From JASHPR01 sp963842355 (lineage in GTDB: Bacteria > Actinomycetota > Actinomycetes > Streptosporangiales > Streptosporangiaceae), in the NCBI GenBank assembly GCA_963842355.1, contig CAWJGC010000011.1, positions 310,001-374,000 on the forward strand: 64,000 bases of DNA. The letters run 5' to 3'. Positions within the stretch are counted from its first letter, which is position 1, and the number at the start of each line of letters is the position of its first letter. This document shows, piece after piece, positions 9,056 to 17,964 of this stretch. The translations under genes were made by a program, and so were the position numbers. The notes beneath the pieces are model-generated. The model saw nothing but the letters and a program-made list of their open reading frames with translations. It did no database searches and had not been told where the DNA came from.

Positions 9056-10270
9056 TCACGCCGGCGGGTGGCCGACGATCTGCTCGTAAGCCGCCGCGTC
9101 GGTCACTCCCTCGCTGCAGATGACCAGGATCCGCGCGTCCGGACGCAGGCCGGCGGCGTTGGTCACCCGTGCGGCCTGGTCCGCGTCCCGCAGCGCGAGC
9201 AGGCCGCCCAGCGCCGCCGCGCCGGTCTCGCCGGCCGCGATGCCCGCCCGGTCGAGCAGGCGCATGGCCTCGCGGGCCGGGTCGTCGCCGATCGCGACCA
9301 GCACGTCCAGGCCGCGTTCCAGCAGCGGCCAGGCCAGCCGGGACGGGGTCCCGCAGTTGAGGCCCGCCATGATGGAGCTGTGCGGCCCCGCGACGGTCAC
9401 TGGATGGCCGGCCCGCACGGACCGCGCGACGCAGTCCGCGCCGGCGGGCTCCACCCCGATCAGCCTCACCCCGGCCGCCCTCACCGTACCGGCCGCCCCC
9501 GCCATGCCGGCCGCCCCCGCCATGCCGGCCGCCTCGGCCCGGCCGCGGAAGTGGCGCACGGCGGCGGACGCGAGGGCACCCACCCCGACGGGGATCGCGA
9601 CGGCGTCGATCAGCCGGTCCGCGGCGGGAAGCTGCTCGTGCACTTCCCAGAACATGGTGGCGTAGCCGTCGATGACCCAGGCCGGGATCTGCTCGTACCC
9701 GGGCCATGAGGTATCCGAGATCACCAGGCAGCCCTCGCCGGCGTCCCGGGCGCACCGCCGCACGGCCTCGTCGTAGTCGCCGTCGATCACGGTGACCGGC
9801 GCGCCCTCGGACTCGATGGCGCTGATCCGCACGGCGGCCGTCCCGGCGGGCACGTAGACGCGCGAAGCGTAGCCGAGCGCCCGGGCGGTGCGCGCGACCG
9901 CGCGGCCATGGTTGCCGTCCGTGGCCGCCATCAGGGTCAGGGCGCCGAGCGGGGCCAGCCGGGTCCTCAGCTCCGCCAGGTCCGACCAGGCCGGCTCGCT
10001 GCCGAGCAGGCGGCACAGCTCCCGGTAGGCCGCGTAAGAGGTGCCCAGCATCTTGAACGACGGCAGGCCCAGCCGGGACGATTCCGACTTGACCCAGACC
10101 TGGGCCACGCCGAGCGCCGCGGCGAGTTCCGGGCTGTCCAGCAGCGGCGTGGCCTGGTAGCAGGGCAGCCGCCGGTGCACCTCCAGCGCGTGCCGGCGCG
10201 GCTCGATGCCGGGAATGTGGCTGACCGACCGATGGTTCACCACCACCTCGGCGGTCCTGGTGGGGCTCAC
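9056..10270 (-). CDS. Diaminopropionate ammonia-lyase-like PLP enzyme
   Basis: A 404-residue fold-type II PLP protein related to diaminopropionate ammonia-lyase (YgeX). The PLP lysine lies in LPSFKMLG, the substrate/phosphate loop in MAATDGNHGRAVA, and a glycine loop AIPVGVGALASA follows. The GTG start overlaps the hydroxylase stop (GTGA, 10267-10270). In E. coli ygeX also sits beside xanthine-dehydrogenase-type genes, so the pairing recurs. An internal MAGAAG duplication comes from an 18-bp direct repeat near 9500-9530. It could deaminate an amino-acid intermediate. Confidence 0.8.
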   Translation of the reverse strand: MSPTRTAEVVVNHRSVSHIPGIEPRRHALEVHRRLPCYQATPLLDSPELAAALGVAQVWVKSESSRLGLPSFKMLGTSYAAYRELCRLLGSEPAWSDLAELRTRLAPLGALTLMAATDGNHGRAVARTARALGYASRVYVPAGTAAVRISAIESEGAPVTVIDGDYDEAVRRCARDAGEGCLVISDTSWPGYEQIPAWVIDGYATMFWEVHEQLPAADRLIDAVAIPVGVGALASAAVRHFRGRAEAAGMAGAAGMAGAAGTVRAAGVRLIGVEPAGADCVARSVRAGHPVTVAGPHSSIMAGLNCGTPSRLAWPLLERGLDVLVAIGDDPAREAMRLLDRAGIAAGETGAAALGGLLALRDADQAARVTNAAGLRPDARILVICSEGVTDAAAYEQIVGHPPA

Positions 10271-12609
10271 GGCCGACCCGGCCCCGGGCCAGCCCGCGAT
10301 CCGCCGGGCTGTGGCCCGTCGGATCGCGCCCCCTTCTCCCGTTCATGCGTGTCCAGCAGGGCCAGCACCCGCTCGGCCGTCATCGGCAGCCGGGCCGGGC
10401 GGCACCCCGTCGCGTCGGCGATCGCGCTGGCGATGGCCGGAGCGGCCGGGCCGACCGGCGGCTCCCCGATCCCGCGGGCGTTCAGCGGGCCCTTGCCATC
10501 CCCGCTCTCCACGATCTCGACCTCGACGTCCGGCATGTCCAGCGCGGTGGGGATGAAGTAGCTGGAGAACAGGCTCGACGCGGTGAGGCCGTCCTCGAGG
10601 ACGATCTCCTCGGTGAGCGCGTAGCCGAGCCCTTGCATGGCCCCGCCCTGGATCTGGCCCTCGACCCGCATCGGGTTGATGGCGCGGCCCACGTCGTGCG
10701 AGGCGACGTACCGGAGCACCCGGACCTCGCCGGTCTCCGGGTCGACCTCCACCTCGGCCGCGTGCGTGCCGTAGGTGTAGTCGGGGAAACTGGCGCCCTG
10801 GCCGCGCGCCGGGTCGAAGGTGCCGGACTCGGCCCGCCAGGTCGACAGGCAGGACAGCGGCACGGCCCGGGCATCGCAGGCCCCGGCCAGTTCGGCCAGG
10901 CTGATAGTCGCCGAGCCTGCTCCGACCTGGCCGCCGGCGTACCGCAGTTCCTCCGCCGGGCACCCCAGCAGGTCGGCGGCCACCGGGTCGATGCTGGCCC
11001 GCAGCTCACGCGCGGCGTTCAGCACGGCGTTGCCGGACATGTAGAGCTGCCGGGTGGCGAAGGTTCCCCCGGCGGGCGGGTTCAGCGCCGTGTCACCGAT
11101 GTACACGCTGATGTCCCCGAGCGGGACCCCGAGCATCTCCGAGGCGATCTGGCAGAGGCTCGCGGCCTGGCCGGCGCCGAGGTCGGTGACTCCCGAGCGG
11201 ATCAGCAGAGAGCCGTCGGCCTGCAGGGTGAGCCAGGCCGCGGCGCGGTCGCGGAACCAGATCGTCCGCCCGTACGGCTGCATGTTGCAGGCGAACCCGC
11301 GGCCGACGAGCCTGCCGGGGGCCGAGGGCTCGCTCCGGTCGCCCAGCGCGCCCAGCGTGGCCAGCGCCCGGCGGAGCGTCTCGTCGACCGCGACCACGGT
11401 GTCCAGGGTCTCCCCGGTCGGGATCGTGTCGCCCCGGCGCAGGAAGTTGCGGCGGCGTACCTCGGCCCGGTCCAGGCCGAGCGCCTCGGCCACCCGGTCC
11501 ATCTGCGACTCGTAGCCGAACGTCACCTGCATCGCGCCGAATCCGCGGAACGCGCTGGTCGGGACGTTGTTCGTGAACACCGGGCGGGCCCGGACGGCGA
11601 CGTTCGGCACCCGGTACGGGCCGCACGACAGCGCCGCGCCCGCGAACAGGATCCGCGCGCTGAGGTACGGGTACGCGCCGGCGTCGCCCAGAAGGTCGAT
11701 GTCCTGGGCCACGATCGCGCCGTCCCGGCTGGCCCCGGTGCGGTAGCGCATGAGGAACGGGTGGCGCTTGGTGCTCGCCAGCATCGACTCCTGCCGGTCC
11801 CAGATCATCCGCACCGGGCGCCGGGTCTTCCACACCAGCAGCGCGATGAACGGCTCGACGGTCATGTCCTCCTTGCCGCCGAACCCGCCGCCCATGTACG
11901 CGGCGATGACCCGCACCTTGTTGGCGGGGAGGTCGAGGATCTCCGCGATCTCGGCCGCATGCTCGATGACCTGGGTCGAGGCCCGCACGGTGACCACGTC
12001 GTTCTCGATCCAGCCCACGCCGGCCTCGGGCTCGAGGTAGGCGTGCTCGACGTGCTGGGTGCGGTACGTGCCCTCCACCACGACGTCGGCCGCGGCCATC
12101 GCCGCGTCGCAGTCTCCCCGGGCGATGTGCCAGCTGACCAGCAGGTTTCCCTCGTCGTGCACGAGCGGGGCGCCCGGCTCCAGGGCGGCTTCCATGTCGA
12201 AGATTCCCGGTAGCTCCTCGTACTCGACGGCCACGAGTTCGGCCGCCTCGTCGGCGATCTGCTGGGTGGTCGCGGCGACGACCGCGATCGGCTCGCCGAC
12301 ATAGCGGACCCGGTCGGCGGCCAGGATCGGCATCGCGATCGGCAGCTCGCCGAGGCCGCCGCTCGCCCGCTCCACCAGCCTGTTGCGGGGAACGTCGGCG
12401 CCGGTCAAGACCGCGACCACGCCGCGCAGCGACCGAGCTTCCTTGGTATCGATCGAGACGATCCGCGCGGACGGCACGAGCGAGCGCACCAGCCGCCCGT
12501 GCAGCATGCCCGGCAGCTGCCAGTCGGCGGCGTAGTGCAGCGAGCCCTTGACCTTCTCGACGAAGTCATGATGGGAGACCCTCTGGCCCACCACCCGCAT
12601 CGCGGTCAC
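10267..12609 (-). CDS. Xanthine dehydrogenase family molybdopterin-binding subunit
   Basis: A 780-residue large subunit of a molybdenum hydroxylase (CoxL/XdhB type). Visible signatures: YVGEPIAVVAA, the molybdopterin segment MGGGFGGKED near residue 250, TSAFRGFGAMQ, and the C-terminal GIGEPPVGPAAPAIASAI, whose Glu is the usual active-site base. Start is GTG at 12609 or ATG at 12600. It forms an electron chain with the FAD subunit (13404-14291) and the 2Fe-2S subunit (12806-13300), and hydroxylates a heteroaromatic ring or aldehyde using water. The substrate cannot be read from the sequence. Confidence 0.9.
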   Translation of the reverse strand: MTAMRVVGQRVSHHDFVEKVKGSLHYAADWQLPGMLHGRLVRSLVPSARIVSIDTKEARSLRGVVAVLTGADVPRNRLVERASGGLGELPIAMPILAADRVRYVGEPIAVVAATTQQIADEAAELVAVEYEELPGIFDMEAALEPGAPLVHDEGNLLVSWHIARGDCDAAMAAADVVVEGTYRTQHVEHAYLEPEAGVGWIENDVVTVRASTQVIEHAAEIAEILDLPANKVRVIAAYMGGGFGGKEDMTVEPFIALLVWKTRRPVRMIWDRQESMLASTKRHPFLMRYRTGASRDGAIVAQDIDLLGDAGAYPYLSARILFAGAALSCGPYRVPNVAVRARPVFTNNVPTSAFRGFGAMQVTFGYESQMDRVAEALGLDRAEVRRRNFLRRGDTIPTGETLDTVVAVDETLRRALATLGALGDRSEPSAPGRLVGRGFACNMQPYGRTIWFRDRAAAWLTLQADGSLLIRSGVTDLGAGQAASLCQIASEMLGVPLGDISVYIGDTALNPPAGGTFATRQLYMSGNAVLNAARELRASIDPVAADLLGCPAEELRYAGGQVGAGSATISLAELAGACDARAVPLSCLSTWRAESGTFDPARGQGASFPDYTYGTHAAEVEVDPETGEVRVLRYVASHDVGRAINPMRVEGQIQGGAMQGLGYALTEEIVLEDGLTASSLFSSYFIPTALDMPDVEVEIVESGDGKGPLNARGIGEPPVGPAAPAIASAIADATGCRPARLPMTAERVLALLDTHEREKGARSDGPQPGGSRAGPGPGRP

Positions 12610-12809
12610 GGGCGCGCCCGGCGGAGCGGAGGACGGCGCAGCGGCGGAGCAGAGGGCGGCGCAGCCGGCGGGGACACGGCGGGCGGAGCAGAGGACGGCG
12701 CAGCCGGCGGGGACACGGCGGGCGGAGCAGAGGGCGGCGCAGCCGGCGGGGACACGGCGGGCGGGGCCGTGGTCGACGACGCCACGGCCGGCGGGCTGCT
12801 CACGGTCAC
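12606..12809 (-). CDS. Possible Pro/Ala-rich mini-gene between hydroxylase subunits
   Basis: A 67-codon frame beginning with GTG inside the stop of the 2Fe-2S gene (overlap 12806-12809) and ending with a TGA that overlaps the GTG of the molybdopterin gene (12606-12609). The product would be VTVSSPPAVASS followed by three copies of a 13-residue Ala/Pro/Ser unit. The double overlap keeps the operon translationally continuous, which argues for translation, but the protein has no recognisable fold. It could instead be an untranslated tandem repeat that happens to be open. Confidence 0.35.
   Translation of the reverse strand: MTVSSPPAVASSTTAPPAVSPPAAPPSAPPAVSPPAAPSSAPPAVSPPAAPPSAPPLRRPPLRRARP
12646..12762. 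repeat. 39-bp tandem repeat, three copies
   Basis: Three head-to-tail 39-bp units starting at 12646, 12685 and 12724, differing at only one or two bases. The unit length is a multiple of three, so copy number can change without breaking the mini-reading-frame or the coupling between the flanking genes. Confidence 0.85.
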
Positions 12810-13300
12810 CGAGCGCCCTCCCCCCCGCCGGCCCCGTCCGCGAGGTACGCCTCGACCGCGTCCAGGATCTTCGTGTAGCCGGTACAGCGGCACAGGTTGC
12901 CGACGAGCTCGTAGCGGATCTCGTCCCGGCTCGGCGCGCGCTCGCGCCGCGCCAGGGCGTAGGCCGTGAGGATCACCCCCGGGGTGCAGAAGCCGCACTG
13001 GGCGCCGCCGAGGCGCAGGAACGCCTCCTGCAGCGGGTGCAGCGAGTCTGCTTCCCCGACCAGGGCCGACAGGGTGGTGATCGCGTGACCCTCGGCCTGC
13101 ACCGCGAGGAGCAGGCAGGCGCTGACCGGGTCGCCGTCGAGCAGGACGGTGCAGGTGCCGCAGATCCCCTCGCCGCACCCGTACCTGACCTCGCCGAGGC
13201 CGAGGCCGTCGTGCAGCACGTCGAGCAGCAGGTCGCTGGGCGCCACCCAGGCGTCGCGGGCGACCCCGTTGACCTCGAGCGTGACATGCGTCTTGGTCAT
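12806..13300 (-). CDS. Xanthine dehydrogenase family (2Fe-2S)-binding subunit
   Basis: A 164-residue small subunit. The plant-type ferredoxin cluster ligands are in CGEGICGTC with a later Cys (near residues 45-65), and the second cluster ligands in CGFCTPG and CRCTGY (near 102-140). The ATG at 13300 with GGGAAG upstream is preferred over the longer reading. It passes electrons from the molybdenum centre to the FAD subunit. Its stop overlaps the start of a Pro-rich mini-frame; the FAD gene ends 103 bp upstream. Confidence 0.9.
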   Translation of the reverse strand: MTKTHVTLEVNGVARDAWVAPSDLLLDVLHDGLGLGEVRYGCGEGICGTCTVLLDGDPVSACLLLAVQAEGHAITTLSALVGEADSLHPLQEAFLRLGGAQCGFCTPGVILTAYALARRERAPSRDEIRYELVGNLCRCTGYTKILDAVEAYLADGAGGGEGAR

Positions 13301-13403
13301 GCTGTGCTTCCCGCTGGCTGCCGGGGTGCCCGGAGGCACCACCTTCCCTCGTCGCTCGTCCCTCGCTCCTCAGTCCAGGCGGCGCCGCGCCCCGTCGGCC
13401 CGC

Positions 13404-14291
13404 TCATGCTGCCGCTCCGGCGTCGTGCGCGCGGCCGATCGCCTCGGCCAGGGCGCGCCGGGTCAGCACCGCCGCCAGGCGCTTGCGGTAGGTCCCGGAC
13501 GCGTGGACGTCGCTGTCCGGCGACGTGGCCTCGGCCACCGCGCGGGCGACGTCGGCCAGCGCGGCGTCGGCGGGAACGGTACCGAGGATGCTGCCGACGG
13601 CCGCTTCGTCCGCCAGCACGACCTGGTCGGCCACTCCCGCGAGGCCCACCCGGGCCTGCCGGACGCTGCCGGGGCCGGGGTCGACCTCGACGCTGGCGGC
13701 GACCGCGACGACCGCGAAGTCGGAGGCCCGGCGGGCCACCTCCTGGAAGCTCCAGCCCGCCGCCCGCCGGGCCACAGGCACGCGGAGCTCGGTGATGACC
13801 TCCTCCTGTTCCAGGTGCGTGCTGAGGTATCCGTCGAACAGGTCTCGCACCCGGATCTCCCGCTCCCCCCGCGGGCCGCGCACGGCAACACTCGCGTCGA
13901 GCGCCAGCGCCGCGCACGATATCTCCCCGGTCGGATCGGCGTGCCCGAGGCTGCCCCCGACGGTCCCCCGGTTACGCACCCGCACGTTGCCGACGTACCG
14001 GGCCGCGGTCCGCAGCAGCGGCGCGCTCCTGCCCACCGCCGGATCGGTGAACAGCCGTGCGTGCCGGGTCAGGGCCGGAAGTACCAGCCGGTCACCGTCC
14101 CGGTAGGGCTCGCGCGCATCCGCGGCGTTGATGTCGATCAGCACCGTGGGCCGGGCCAGCCGCAGGTTCAGCATCGGCACCAGGCTCTGCCCGCCGGCCA
14201 GCAGCTTGGCGTCCTCGCCGTGGTCGGACAGGGCCTGGACGGCCTCGTCGTAGCTGACGACCCTGGTGTACCCGAACGGGGCGGAAACCAT
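13404..14291 (-). CDS. Xanthine dehydrogenase family FAD-binding subunit
   Basis: A 295-residue FAD subunit (CoxM/XdhC type). Flavin-binding loops AGGQSLVPMLNLRLARP (about 32-48) and RNRGTVGGSLGHADP (about 106-120) are clear, and the C-terminal CO-dehydrogenase-flavoprotein domain follows. ATG start at 14291. In the operon it lies between the maleate-isomerase-like gene (31 bp upstream) and the 2Fe-2S gene. Confidence 0.9.
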   Translation of the reverse strand: MVSAPFGYTRVVSYDEAVQALSDHGEDAKLLAGGQSLVPMLNLRLARPTVLIDINAADAREPYRDGDRLVLPALTRHARLFTDPAVGRSAPLLRTAARYVGNVRVRNRGTVGGSLGHADPTGEISCAALALDASVAVRGPRGEREIRVRDLFDGYLSTHLEQEEVITELRVPVARRAAGWSFQEVARRASDFAVVAVAASVEVDPGPGSVRQARVGLAGVADQVVLADEAAVGSILGTVPADAALADVARAVAEATSPDSDVHASGTYRKRLAAVLTRRALAEAIGRAHDAGAAA

Positions 14292-14322
14292 GGCCGCCCC
14301 GGCTACGCGCCCGCCGACGCGC

Positions 14323-15033
14323 TCATGCCGTTACCGCCCTGGCCTGCTCGACGGCCGCGGCGAGCACCGCCTGGTTGCTGGTCACCACCGGCCGGCGCAG
14401 CCGCGCGGCTAGTTCGGGAATCGCCTCCATGGCGCCGAAGTTCGTGCAGGACGCGAAGACCAGGTCGATGTCGAGCCCGTCCAGCGTCTCCGCCGCGAAG
14501 GCGGTGATCCGGTCGGCCGGCACCCGGGCGATCTCGTAGTTCTCGGTCATGCCCAGGCCGGCGATCCGGACCACCTCCACTCCGTCGGCCTCGATGCTCG
14601 CCCGGATCCGGTCGTTCAGCTCGTCTACGTACGGCGTCACGACCCCGACCCGGCGGGCCTCCGCGCGCTGGATCGCGGTCCGGACCGCCTGGATCGTGCT
14701 GACCGTCGGGGCCCCGGTGAGCGCGCTGATCTGCTCGCATAGCTGGAGGTCATAGTCGCTGCCGCGCAGGGCGCCGGCCGAGGTGCAGCCGAAGACCACC
14801 ACGTGGGGCCGCGCGGTGCCGAGGTCGCGCGCGGCCGGGAGCGTGAACTCGTCGAGCATGCGGTACTCGCCGGCCGCGGTCGTGTCCTCCATGAACATCC
14901 GCGCCGTGTGCAGGGTCCAGCCGTCAGGAAGCTCGCGCGCGAAGTCCGCCTCCATCATCGTGTTCGAGGACGGGATCATCAGCCCGATCCGCGTGCGCTC
15001 GGCAGGCCGGCCCCGTGCGCCCTCGTCGCTCAC
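14323..15033 (-). CDS. Maleate cis-trans isomerase / Asp-Glu racemase family protein
   Basis: A 236-residue protein of the maleate isomerase/arylmalonate decarboxylase group. The N-terminal IGLMIPSSNTMMEADF matches maleate isomerases, and two candidate catalytic cysteines are in VFGCTSAG (near 84) and FASCTNFGAM (near 197). In known nicotinate and related N-heterocycle pathways such enzymes convert maleate to fumarate at the end of the route. Its presence beside a molybdenum hydroxylase suggests a comparable ring-opening pathway (inference), though racemase or decarboxylase activity is possible. Confidence 0.8.
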   Translation of the reverse strand: MSDEGARGRPAERTRIGLMIPSSNTMMEADFARELPDGWTLHTARMFMEDTTAAGEYRMLDEFTLPAARDLGTARPHVVVFGCTSAGALRGSDYDLQLCEQISALTGAPTVSTIQAVRTAIQRAEARRVGVVTPYVDELNDRIRASIEADGVEVVRIAGLGMTENYEIARVPADRITAFAAETLDGLDIDLVFASCTNFGAMEAIPELAARLRRPVVTSNQAVLAAAVEQARAVTA

Positions 15034-15066
15034 GATATCTCCGTCCCTCCTGGGCTCTTCATGGCC

Positions 15067-15837
15067 TCACGCCCCCGTTCCGCCCGGCCCGGCCCCGGAC
15101 AGCTCGCGGAGCATCTCGAGCTCCTCGGCCGACGGCTCGGCCAGCTCCGTGATCTCCGCGTCGAGGAGCAACGGGAAACCCGTGGCCTCCTGCACCGCCG
15201 CCACGCTGACGCCCGGCTGGACCTGCCGCAGCCTCATCTGCTTGCTCCGCGGCTCGAAATCGAGCAGCCCGAGGTCGGTGACCACCGCCGTCGGCCGGCC
15301 CAGCGTCAGGCCGGCGGCCCGGCGGCTGTCACCGCCCGTGAGGTAACCGGGACTGGTGATGAAGTCCACGGCGTCCACGAAGCGCCGCCGCTCGTGGCTG
15401 GTGACGATGAAGATCTCACGGCACAGGCAGATGATGTCCGCGGCGCCGCCGGACCCGGGCAGCCGGACCTTCGGGCTGTCCGGGTCGCCGATGAAGCTGG
15501 TGTTGATGTTCCCGTACCGGTCCACCTGGGCGGCACCGAGGAAGCCGTAGTCGAAGAAGCCCCGCTGGGCGTAGAGGAATATGTCGCTGATGTCGGTGAG
15601 CATCGGCGCGCCGTAGGCGGCCCGCATCTCGTTGGTGGAAATCGGCAGCCGGCCGGGGTGCAGCCGGGTCCCGATGATCCCCCCTTCGAGCACGATGGTC
15701 AGGTGGGGAGCCTGCCGCCGCCGCGCGAGTCCCGAGGCCAGCAGGGGCATCCCCACCCCGGCGAACACCACCCGGTGATCGGCGAGCAGGCGGCTCGCGG
15801 TCACGGCCATTCGCTCTTCCGGCGTCACGTCGCTCAC
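15067..15837 (-). CDS. CoA-transferase subunit B (GctB-like)
   Basis: A 256-residue beta subunit of a family I CoA-transferase. It carries VFAGVGMPLLASGLARR, then VLEGGIIGTRLHP; the Glu in LEGG lies where the glutaconate CoA-transferase catalytic Glu is found, so transferase activity is likely. By contrast IpdB-type hydrolases of steroid breakdown use a Glu in the other subunit. YGFLGAAQVDRYGNINTS and GSGGAADI are family motifs. It pairs with the subunit A gene, whose stop is 34 bp upstream. Confidence 0.85.
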   Translation of the reverse strand: MSDVTPEERMAVTASRLLADHRVVFAGVGMPLLASGLARRRQAPHLTIVLEGGIIGTRLHPGRLPISTNEMRAAYGAPMLTDISDIFLYAQRGFFDYGFLGAAQVDRYGNINTSFIGDPDSPKVRLPGSGGAADIICLCREIFIVTSHERRRFVDAVDFITSPGYLTGGDSRRAAGLTLGRPTAVVTDLGLLDFEPRSKQMRLRQVQPGVSVAAVQEATGFPLLLDAEITELAEPSAEELEMLRELSGAGPGGTGA

Positions 15838-15871
15838 GCGGTGCCCCCCGCTCGCCGTGTCCCCGCCGGCC

Positions 15872-16819
15872 TCACGCGGTCAGCTCCCTCGCCGCGGCGA
15901 CCAGCCGCTGCAGCCGGCCTCCGCCCGCGGCCTCGAGGAAGCCGCCGAAGTCCTGGTGGGCCAGCACGTTGCTCTCGACGTAGTGCCGCGCCCCGTCCGG
16001 GCCGTGTTCCCGCAGCAGCGCCACGTAGTCGTCGAAGTGCTCGAAGTCGGCTTCATACCGGCCGTAGCACTCGTGCGGGTAGGACCCGAACGGGGCCTCG
16101 ACCACGGCGTCGACGGCGAAATGGGGCAGCATCGTGGCGCCGGGCGCGGCCTCGATGATCTCCGGGGCCACGATCTCCTCCGCGCTGACGATGACGCGCC
16201 GCGCGGCCCTGGCCATGTCCACGTCCATGTGCCGGTAGCCGTCGACCTGTACGTTTCCGTAGACGTCCGCCCGGTGCACGTGCAGGATCGTGACGTCGGG
16301 GACGAGCGCCGGAACGGCCAGCAGCTCTTCGCCGGTGTACGGGCAGCTCACCCGCTGGGCCCGGGTGCGCCCGGCCAGGTCCGAGCCCAGCATCGTGCGG
16401 GTGGGCAGGAACGGCACCCCCATCGCGGCGGCCTTGTACCGCAAGCCGAGCGCGAGATGGCTCCACTCGTCGTAGCGCGCCAGGCCGTTCTCCACGTAGT
16501 GACGCAGGACCGGAGACAGCCCCCAGCGCAGGCCGATGCCGACCCAGCTGCTCACGACCTGCTGCGCCGCCCCCGAGGCCAGGAACAGCTCGGTCTCGTG
16601 GCAGGCCAGCGGGCGGGACAGGGTGAGCCCGGTCCGCCCGGTCCGCAGCAGCTCGAACAGCAGGGCCATCGGCGTGCGCGAGTACAGCACGCCGCCGATC
16701 GCGACGTGATCGCCGTCCTGGACCAGGCTGACCGCGTCGCGGGCGCTGACCTGCTTGTCCACGACCGGCCGGTGATAGGGCTCCTGGTCCGCCGGGGCCT
16801 GCGCCGTGGGGACGGTCAC
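15872..16819 (-). CDS. CoA-transferase subunit A (GctA-like)
   Basis: A 315-residue alpha subunit. The N-terminal DGDHVAIGGVLYSRTPMALLFELLR and central VPDVTILHVHRADVYGNVQVDGYRHMD match glutaconate/3-oxoacid-type CoA-transferase A subunits. The GTG start at 16819 overlaps the stop of the LLM oxidoreductase (GTGA, 16816-16819). With subunit B it should activate a ring-opened dicarboxylic or oxo acid as a CoA thioester for further breakdown. Confidence 0.85.
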   Translation of the reverse strand: MTVPTAQAPADQEPYHRPVVDKQVSARDAVSLVQDGDHVAIGGVLYSRTPMALLFELLRTGRTGLTLSRPLACHETELFLASGAAQQVVSSWVGIGLRWGLSPVLRHYVENGLARYDEWSHLALGLRYKAAAMGVPFLPTRTMLGSDLAGRTRAQRVSCPYTGEELLAVPALVPDVTILHVHRADVYGNVQVDGYRHMDVDMARAARRVIVSAEEIVAPEIIEAAPGATMLPHFAVDAVVEAPFGSYPHECYGRYEADFEHFDDYVALLREHGPDGARHYVESNVLAHQDFGGFLEAAGGGRLQRLVAAARELTA

Positions 16820-17775
16820 GGCACGGTCCGCCCGGCCTGGTGGCCGATCAGCGGCAGGACGTCGCTGGCCAGTGCCTCGACCTGCTCCAGGGAGTAGTTG
16901 TACGGCACCAGGGCGATGTGCCGGACGCCCGCGTCGATGTGCTCCGCCAGTTGCTCCGCGCACTGCTGCGGCGTCCCGCGGATGGCGCTGTCCGGCGTGG
17001 ACTCGCTCCACTCGGCCACGTCGAAATAGTCGCCGACGAACTGGCGGGCCTTCTTGTCCGCCTCCTCGAAGGACGAGGCCACGCACACCGGAAGCTGCGC
17101 GACGTTGGTGAGGCCGGCCGGGTCGCGCCCGGCCTGCTCGGCGAAGTCGCGTATCTTCCGCCAGGCCCGGCCGAAGCTGTCGGCGGTGTAGAAGTAGGTC
17201 AGCCACCCGTCGCCGCGCGTGGCCACGCGCCGCAGCACCCGGTCCACGTATCCGCCGATCAGGAGCTGCGGCCGCGGCGCGGGCCGGGGCAGCATCCGGA
17301 CCGAGCGGAACCGCAGCGGCGGGTACTCGCCGGTCACGGTGTCCTCTTCCCAGAGCCGGTAGAGAACCTCCAGGTTGCGCTCGAAGACCCGCCCGCGGTC
17401 CCGGAACGGCACGCCGACCGCCTCGAACTCGCGCTCGTACCAGCCGGCCGCCACGCCGAGCGCCAGCCGGCCGCCGGAGACGGCCTGCAGCGTCGCCGTG
17501 ACCTTCGCCAGCACGGTCGGATCCCGCAGCGGCAGGACCAGGACCCCCGTGCCCAGCGTCACCTCGCTGGTATGGGCGGCCAGCCAGGTGAGAGTGGTCA
17601 GGGCCTCGTAGAACGGGAACGCCCGCCGCGCGCCGAGGAACAGGTGGTCCCAGGCCCAGAGCGAGTCGAAGCCCAGCTCCTCGGCCCGGCGCCCGTACTC
17701 GGCGAGCCCGGCGGCGGTCGGGTCCGCCGACTCCGGGGTGAAGTTCTCGACCGCGAGACCGACACTGACACCCAC
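16816..17775 (-). CDS. LLM-class flavin-dependent oxidoreductase
   Basis: A 319-residue luciferase-like TIM-barrel protein. Signatures: SVGLAVENFTP at the start, LGFDSLWAWDHLF, LGTGVLVLPLRDPTVLAK, and LALGVAAGWYEREFEAVGVPF. GTG at 17775 is chosen because AGGAG stands 5 bp upstream (17781-17785), internal to a longer open frame. First gene of the nine-gene operon, downstream of the candidate operator. It may use FMNH2 or F420; as a monooxygenase it could cleave a hydroxylated ring in the manner of pyrimidine RutA (inference). Confidence 0.85.
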   Translation of the reverse strand: MGVSVGLAVENFTPESADPTAAGLAEYGRRAEELGFDSLWAWDHLFLGARRAFPFYEALTTLTWLAAHTSEVTLGTGVLVLPLRDPTVLAKVTATLQAVSGGRLALGVAAGWYEREFEAVGVPFRDRGRVFERNLEVLYRLWEEDTVTGEYPPLRFRSVRMLPRPAPRPQLLIGGYVDRVLRRVATRGDGWLTYFYTADSFGRAWRKIRDFAEQAGRDPAGLTNVAQLPVCVASSFEEADKKARQFVGDYFDVAEWSESTPDSAIRGTPQQCAEQLAEHIDAGVRHIALVPYNYSLEQVEALASDVLPLIGHQAGRTVP

Positions 17776-17893
17776 GCCCGCTCCTATCCCGTGGGCTACC
17801 AGCAGCCTGACCGGCAGCCAGCAGCCCGCCACGTTCATGGCGCCAACCCCAGGCCGTTGTGGTCAGGCTACGCCCGGAGCATGCGGATGACAC

Positions 17894-17941
17894 TGGCAGG
17901 ATGTGCCCGACTCCCGGCCAATATTGTGGCAATGCCTGCCA
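17894..17941. promoter_or_regulatory. Two-site operator upstream of catabolic operon (candidate PucR site)
   Basis: Between the PucR stop (17965) and the LLM oxidoreductase start (17775) lie TGGCA-GGATG-TGCCC (17894-17908) and the perfect TGGCA-ATGCC-TGCCA (17927-17941), offset by 33 bp with an 18-bp spacer that includes CAATATTG. The spacing and half-sites repeat those at 5952-5999. The position, about 120-165 bp ahead of the operon start, suits an activator. Confidence 0.55.
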
Positions 17942-17964
17942 TATGCCCACGGCTATGGCCGTCT

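Noticed and set aside
12499..12969. Plus-strand GGAEGGAAGGDTA repeat frame
   Set aside because: Produced by the 39-bp tandem repeat; overlaps both hydroxylase genes on the other strand and has no plausible start context.
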